Of a DNA stretch of 25,253 bases, positions 22,343-25,253 are shown one piece after another. Position numbers and translations under genes: made by a program. The notes under the pieces were generated by a model that was given only the letters and a program-made list of their open reading frames with translations, was not told the DNA's origin and did not search any database. This stretch comes from Bordetella parapertussis (lineage in GTDB: Bacteria; Pseudomonadota; Gammaproteobacteria; Burkholderiales; Burkholderiaceae_C): contig CAMDCZ010000033.1 in assembly GCA_945890735.1 (NCBI GenBank), forward strand, positions 1 to 25,253, read 5' to 3'. The stretch's first letter is position 1. The number at the start of each line of letters is the position of its first letter.

Positions 22343-23351
22343 GAAATTAGCCACTTACAAAGACGGTTCTCGCGATGGACAGCTGGTGGTGGTGTCGCGC
22401 GATTTGGCGACAGCACATTATGCGAGCGGCATCGCTTCACACATGCAGCAGTTGCTCGACGATTGGAACTTCATCTCCCCCCAACTCCAAGACCTGTCGC
22501 AAACCCTCAACCAAGGCCGCGCCCGACACGCCTTCGCCTTTGACCCCAAGATGTGCATGGCGCCCTTGCCCCGCGCCTACCAGTGGGCAGACGGCTCGGC
22601 TTACATGAACCATGTGGAATTGGTGCGCGCTTCCCGCAACAGCCCCGTGCCTGACAACTATTACACCGACCCGCTGATGTACCAAGGCGGCAGCGATGAT
22701 TTCCTGGGCCCATGTGACCCGGTGGTGTGCGTGTCAGAAGACCACGGCATCGACTTCGAGGCCGAGGTGGCGGTCATCACCGGCGACGTGCCGATGCAAG
22801 CCAACCCGGACGAAGCCTTGGAAGGCATTCGCTTGGTCATGCTCGCCAATGACGTGTCTTTGCGCCGCTTGATCCCTGACGAGCTCGCCAAAAACTTTGG
22901 CTTCTTGCAAGGCAAACCCGCCACCGCCTTCAGCCCCGTCGCGGTCACGCCTGACGAACTGGGTGACGCTTGGGACCACGGGCGTTTGCACCTGACCATG
23001 CGGGTGGACTGGAACGGCAAGCGCGTAGGCATGTGCGAGGCAGGCCCCGAGATGACGTTTCACTTTGGCCAGCTCATCGCCCACCTGTGCAAAACCCGCA
23101 ATGTGCGCGCAGGCAGCATCATCGGCAGCGGCACGGTCAGCAACAAAGCCGTGGAAACCAAGGGCCAAAAAGACTGGCCCAAAGGCTACAGCTGCATCGC
23201 TGAAAAGCGTGCCATCGAAACCATCTTGGATGGCAAAGCCAGCACCGACTTCATGCAATTTGGCGACACCGTGCGCATCGAGATGAAGGGCAAAGACGGC
23301 CTCAGCGTGTTTGGCGCCATCGACCAAAGCATCGCGCCCCTGGTTCGTTGA
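22341..23351 (+). CDS. Fumarylacetoacetate hydrolase (FAH) family protein
   Basis: This 336-residue FAH-superfamily protein starts MKLATYKDGSRDGQLVVVSRD, a common beginning in this order. The metal site is visible as IDFEAEVAVITG (E140, E142) and ANDVSLRRL (D171). Later family motifs are GFLQGKPATAFSPVAVTPDEL and IGSGTVSNKAV. Members cleave C-C bonds in acylpyruvates, act as oxaloacetate decarboxylases or tautomerases, or hydrolyse fumarylacetoacetate. The substrate here is not evident. It is followed after 39 bases by a crotonase-fold gene in the same direction, which suggests an operon for degrading an organic acid or aromatic compound. That is inference. Confidence 0.92.
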   Translation: MKLATYKDGSRDGQLVVVSRDLATAHYASGIASHMQQLLDDWNFISPQLQDLSQTLNQGRARHAFAFDPKMCMAPLPRAYQWADGSAYMNHVELVRASRNSPVPDNYYTDPLMYQGGSDDFLGPCDPVVCVSEDHGIDFEAEVAVITGDVPMQANPDEALEGIRLVMLANDVSLRRLIPDELAKNFGFLQGKPATAFSPVAVTPDELGDAWDHGRLHLTMRVDWNGKRVGMCEAGPEMTFHFGQLIAHLCKTRNVRAGSIIGSGTVSNKAVETKGQKDWPKGYSCIAEKRAIETILDGKASTDFMQFGDTVRIEMKGKDGLSVFGAIDQSIAPLVR

Positions 23352-23390
23352 CCACTGGACTTCCCCCACCCACTGCCAGCCCAGAGAAGC

Positions 23391-24197
23391 ATGAAAACCA
23401 TCGACTACAGCATTTACAGCAGCCTGAACATCACCCGCCGCGGCCCCAAGGACAGCGTGCTGGATATTCAAATGAAGGCCATCAACGGCAAATTGCCCAC
23501 GGCGGGACATGCGGGCCACGAGGACTTGTGCGAGATTTGGCGTGATGTGGGCCGCGACGACAGCGTGCGTTGCGCGGTGTTGCGTGGCGAGGGCATGGGG
23601 TTTTCGGGCGGCGGCGACTTGCAACTGGTGCAAGACATGGCCGAGGACTTCGAGGTGCGAACCCGCGTATGGAAAGAGGCGCGGGACTTGGTCTACAACG
23701 TCATCAATTGCGACAAACCCATCGTCAGCGCCCTGCACGGCCCGGCTGTGGGCGCTGGTTTGGTGGCAGGTTTGTTGGCCGACATTTCCATCGCTGCCAA
23801 AAGCGCCAAGATCGTCGATGGCCATACCCGCTTGGGCGTGGCCGCTGGTGACCACGCGGCCATCATCTGGCCCTTGTTGTGCGGCATGGCCAAAGCCAAG
23901 TACTACCTGTTGCTGTGCGAGGCAGTCAGCGGTGAAGAGGCCGAGCGCATTGGGCTGGTGTCCTTGTGCGTGGAAGACGATCAATTGCTGAACAAGGCGT
24001 ATGAGGTGGCCGATAAATTGGCCAATGGCAGCCAAAGCGCCATCCGCTGGACCAAGTATTCCTTGAACAACTGGCTGCGCCAAGCCGGTCCTGCATTTGA
24101 CACCTCGCTGGCGTTGGAATTCATGGGCTTTGCCGGCCCCGATGTGCGCGAAGGTGTGGCTGCATTGAAGGCCAAGCGGCCTGCCGATTTCGGCTGA
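23391..24197 (+). CDS. Crotonase-fold enoyl-CoA hydratase/isomerase family protein lacking both hydratase glutamates
   Basis: This 268-residue crotonase-superfamily protein has oxyanion-hole elements at GFSGGGDLQ (70-78) and GPAVGAG (117-123). By alignment to rat mitochondrial enoyl-CoA hydratase, the positions of the two catalytic glutamates (E144, E164) are V125 and H145. An acidic residue, D154 in GVAAGDHAA, lies one position past the site of the dienoyl-CoA isomerase aspartate. A normal hydratase reaction is therefore unlikely; isomerase, hydrolase or decarboxylase activity is possible. A purine-rich AGAGAAG precedes the ATG. It is probably co-transcribed with the FAH-family gene. Confidence 0.9.
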   Translation: MKTIDYSIYSSLNITRRGPKDSVLDIQMKAINGKLPTAGHAGHEDLCEIWRDVGRDDSVRCAVLRGEGMGFSGGGDLQLVQDMAEDFEVRTRVWKEARDLVYNVINCDKPIVSALHGPAVGAGLVAGLLADISIAAKSAKIVDGHTRLGVAAGDHAAIIWPLLCGMAKAKYYLLLCEAVSGEEAERIGLVSLCVEDDQLLNKAYEVADKLANGSQSAIRWTKYSLNNWLRQAGPAFDTSLALEFMGFAGPDVREGVAALKAKRPADFG

Positions 24198-24332
24198 AAA
24201 ACCAACGGACTAACAGAAATCCAGGCTCGGAAAAACCTATATAAATCAATAATTTATGATGAAAAAACGCACACCCACACGATGCTTTTAGAGCACATGT
24301 GTATCCAAGTAGTCATTAAAGGCCAGTATTTA
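24198..24332. other. Convergent intergenic region at a base-composition boundary
   Basis: This 135-base gap separates the crotonase-fold gene from the convergent DUF4399 gene. G+C drops sharply here. It contains an A+T-rich inverted repeat (ATAAAT at 24241-24246 and ATTTAT at 24252-24257, loop of five), too weak for an intrinsic terminator. I see no gene in it. Confidence 0.6.
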
Positions 24333-24728
24333 TCAAGGTTTACCCACCACATTGATTGAAATTGTTTTTCTGAATGCGGCGCCGTACGAGCGGTGCGCAC
24401 TATCCCCAAATTGCAAAGTCAATTTGTATTTTCCGGGCTGTAAAAATATTTCAGCCTCAGATTGACCTTTTCCGTAATGCTTGTGTTGATTGTCGAACGG
24501 AATCACCACATTCTTTTCAATATCCACTGCATTGATAAACAAATGATGATGTCCTGTCCCTGGTCTCACCTCAGTTGCTGGCGCCAATTCCAAACCGCTG
24601 ACAGAAAATTTGGCCCAAAATGTTGGCTCGACAGTGTCTCCATCTTTGGGATAAATAAAATCTACCCCTTGAGCAGCAACCAATAAGGGCGCGATAAACA
24701 AACCCAACAAAATTAGGCTCTTCTTCAT
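24333..24728 (-). CDS. DUF4399 domain secreted protein
   Basis: This 131-residue protein has a clear signal peptide (MKKSLILLGLFIAPLLVAA, cleavage probably near residue 19-20), so it is exported to the periplasm. The DUF4399 domain spans the rest, with PKDGDTVEPTFWAKFSVSG, the His cluster GTGHHHLFIN, and HYGKGQSEAEIFLQPGKY. Its function is unknown; the His cluster might bind metal (inference). AAAGGAAA precedes the ATG. It starts 27 bases after the adhesin-E-like gene in the same direction, so it is likely the last gene of a small operon. Base composition is much more A+T rich than in the rest of the window. Confidence 0.88.
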   Translation of the reverse strand: MKKSLILLGLFIAPLLVAAQGVDFIYPKDGDTVEPTFWAKFSVSGLELAPATEVRPGTGHHHLFINAVDIEKNVVIPFDNQHKHYGKGQSEAEIFLQPGKYKLTLQFGDSAHRSYGAAFRKTISINVVGKP

Positions 24729-24755
24729 AGATTTCCTTTGCTAAAAAATGACGGG

Positions 24756-25139
24756 TTAACTGAGCTTAGGGCACAGCATGTGGAGCAACTCTAGATTACG
24801 GGTTCCCTCGACCGCCACCCGCCAATCGTTGTCAGCCTCCTCGCTGGCACTGATGCGTTCACCACTGAGCAGGGGCCCGGCAAAAAATTCACCCGACAGA
24901 TTACGAAAAAGCTGTTTGCCACAGTCATACTCTTTGCGTGTTTTGCTAGACAACACGCGATTTAAAGGAAAACTGTAATTGAGCATTTCCCAAACGATCA
25001 CCTTGTCTTTGTTGATTTGTACGGTGGCCGGGTCGTAATAAAAAACAGCTTTACCGTTGTCTGCATATTCAAGCCAGTCAGCGTGAGTTAAGGTCAACGA
25101 AAAAAATGCGATCAATCCTGCAAGAAATTGTATTTTCAT
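24756..25139 (-). CDS. Surface-adhesin protein E-like small secreted protein
   Basis: This 127-residue protein has a signal peptide (MKIQFLAGLIAFFSLTLTHA) followed by a domain resembling the surface-adhesin E family: WLEYADNG, AVFYYDPATVQINKDKVIVWEMLNY and EYDCGKQLFR, with conserved cysteines including the late LLHMLCPKL. Haemophilus protein E is an adhesin, but the many environmental homologues have no shown adhesive role, so I call it only by fold. The ATG overlaps the stop of the upstream gene (ATGA), implying translational coupling. Like its neighbours it is A+T rich. Confidence 0.8.
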   Translation of the reverse strand: MKIQFLAGLIAFFSLTLTHADWLEYADNGKAVFYYDPATVQINKDKVIVWEMLNYSFPLNRVLSSKTRKEYDCGKQLFRNLSGEFFAGPLLSGERISASEEADNDWRVAVEGTRNLELLHMLCPKLS

Positions 25140-25253
25140 AGTGAGTTCACAAATTGCAAGACTGCATCTCGTTCATCTTTTAGCATCGAGGCAAACGTAT
25201 CTCGTGCTTTTTTGGCCTCACCGCCATGCCACAAAATTGCCTCTAATACATTT
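25136..25253 (-). CDS. C-terminal fragment of a DUF1111-type di-heme oxidoreductase (cut by window edge)
   Basis: Only the last 38 residues are in the window. They include LEAILWHGGEAKKARDTF near the start and end in LQFVNSL. This closely resembles the C-terminus of DUF1111 di-heme (thiol) oxidoreductases, which typically end with an EAILWH-GGEA-A motif and a final helix. The heme-binding CxxCH motifs would lie beyond the window, so the assignment rests on the tail alone. The stop codon overlaps the next ATG by four bases. I read this frame by hand. Confidence 0.7.
   Translation of the reverse strand, partial: NVLEAILWHGGEAKKARDTFASMLKDERDAVLQFVNSL

Noticed and set aside
22734..24083. Minus-strand open frame of 449 codons opposite the FAH-family and crotonase-fold genes
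   Set aside because: It runs across two well-supported genes and their spacer and is a G+C-driven shadow, rich in His, Ala, Val and Gln.
24237..24260. A+T-rich inverted repeat as an intrinsic terminator for the crotonase-fold gene
   Set aside because: The six-pair A-T-only stem is too weak, no U-tract follows, and such repeats arise by chance in A+T-rich DNA.
1..25253. CRISPR array, insertion sequence, tRNA or rRNA genes
   Set aside because: No regularly spaced repeats, transposase motifs, terminal inverted repeats or cloverleaf-like sequence were seen by eye on either strand. A tRNAscan or ISfinder run could find something I missed.

Overview
The window looks like a chromosomal segment of a betaproteobacterium of the order Burkholderiales, most likely family Comamonadaceae (Limnohabitans/Rhodoferax-like). 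This is inferred from the high G+C coding style, the red-type (form IC) RuBisCO operon with cbbX, and the neighbourhoods rsmI/yraN-SIS-BON lipoprotein and pilT/yggS. No database search was possible, so the genus is a guess.

Left part (1-11269), carbon fixation plus glycolate/glyoxylate salvage. A LysR regulator, cbbR, is cut by the left edge and reads leftward. It diverges from a rightward run of ten tightly packed genes: cbbL, cbbS, cbbX, cbbY, cbbF, cbbP, cbbA, then glyA, a serine-glyoxylate aminotransferase and a hydroxypyruvate/glycerate-type D-2-hydroxyacid dehydrogenase. The first seven encode RuBisCO, its activase, its sugar-phosphate repair phosphatase, FBP/SBP phosphatase, phosphoribulokinase and FBP/SBP aldolase. 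The last three form the lower half of a plant-type C2 (photorespiratory) route: glycine to serine to hydroxypyruvate to glycerate. No cbbE, cbbT, cbbZ, gap or pgk is in the run.

Middle (11279-16647), housekeeping. rsmI (leftward) and yraN (rightward) have start codons that share one base. yraN is followed by a SIS-domain gene (diaA/gmhA-like) and a two-BON-domain lipoprotein (dolP-like), the E. coli yraL-yraN-diaA-dolP order without lpoA. A leftward beta-hydroxyacid dehydrogenase and a divergent pilT-like retraction ATPase follow, the latter facing away from yggS.

Right part (16657-24197), metabolism and signalling. It holds a glcD-type FAD oxidase without glcE/glcF beside it, a membrane-anchored hybrid histidine kinase directly upstream of it, an omega-amino acid:pyruvate aminotransferase, a DUF3108 protein with an Ala/Glu-Pro linker, a fumarylacetoacetate hydrolase-family protein and a crotonase-fold protein lacking both usual hydratase glutamates.

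Right end (24333-25253). The base composition becomes much more A+T rich. Three leftward genes, a di-heme oxidoreductase (only its C-terminus is in the window), a surface-adhesin-E-like secreted protein and a DUF4399 secreted protein, look like a separate, possibly acquired unit.

The most notable theme is the single transcription direction joining CO2 fixation to a plant-type glycolate salvage branch, with two more possible glycolate/glyoxylate enzymes (a glcD-like oxidase and a tartronate-semialdehyde-reductase-like enzyme) within 7 kb. I found no CRISPR array, transposase, tRNA or rRNA, and no gene-free stretch longer than about 230 bases.
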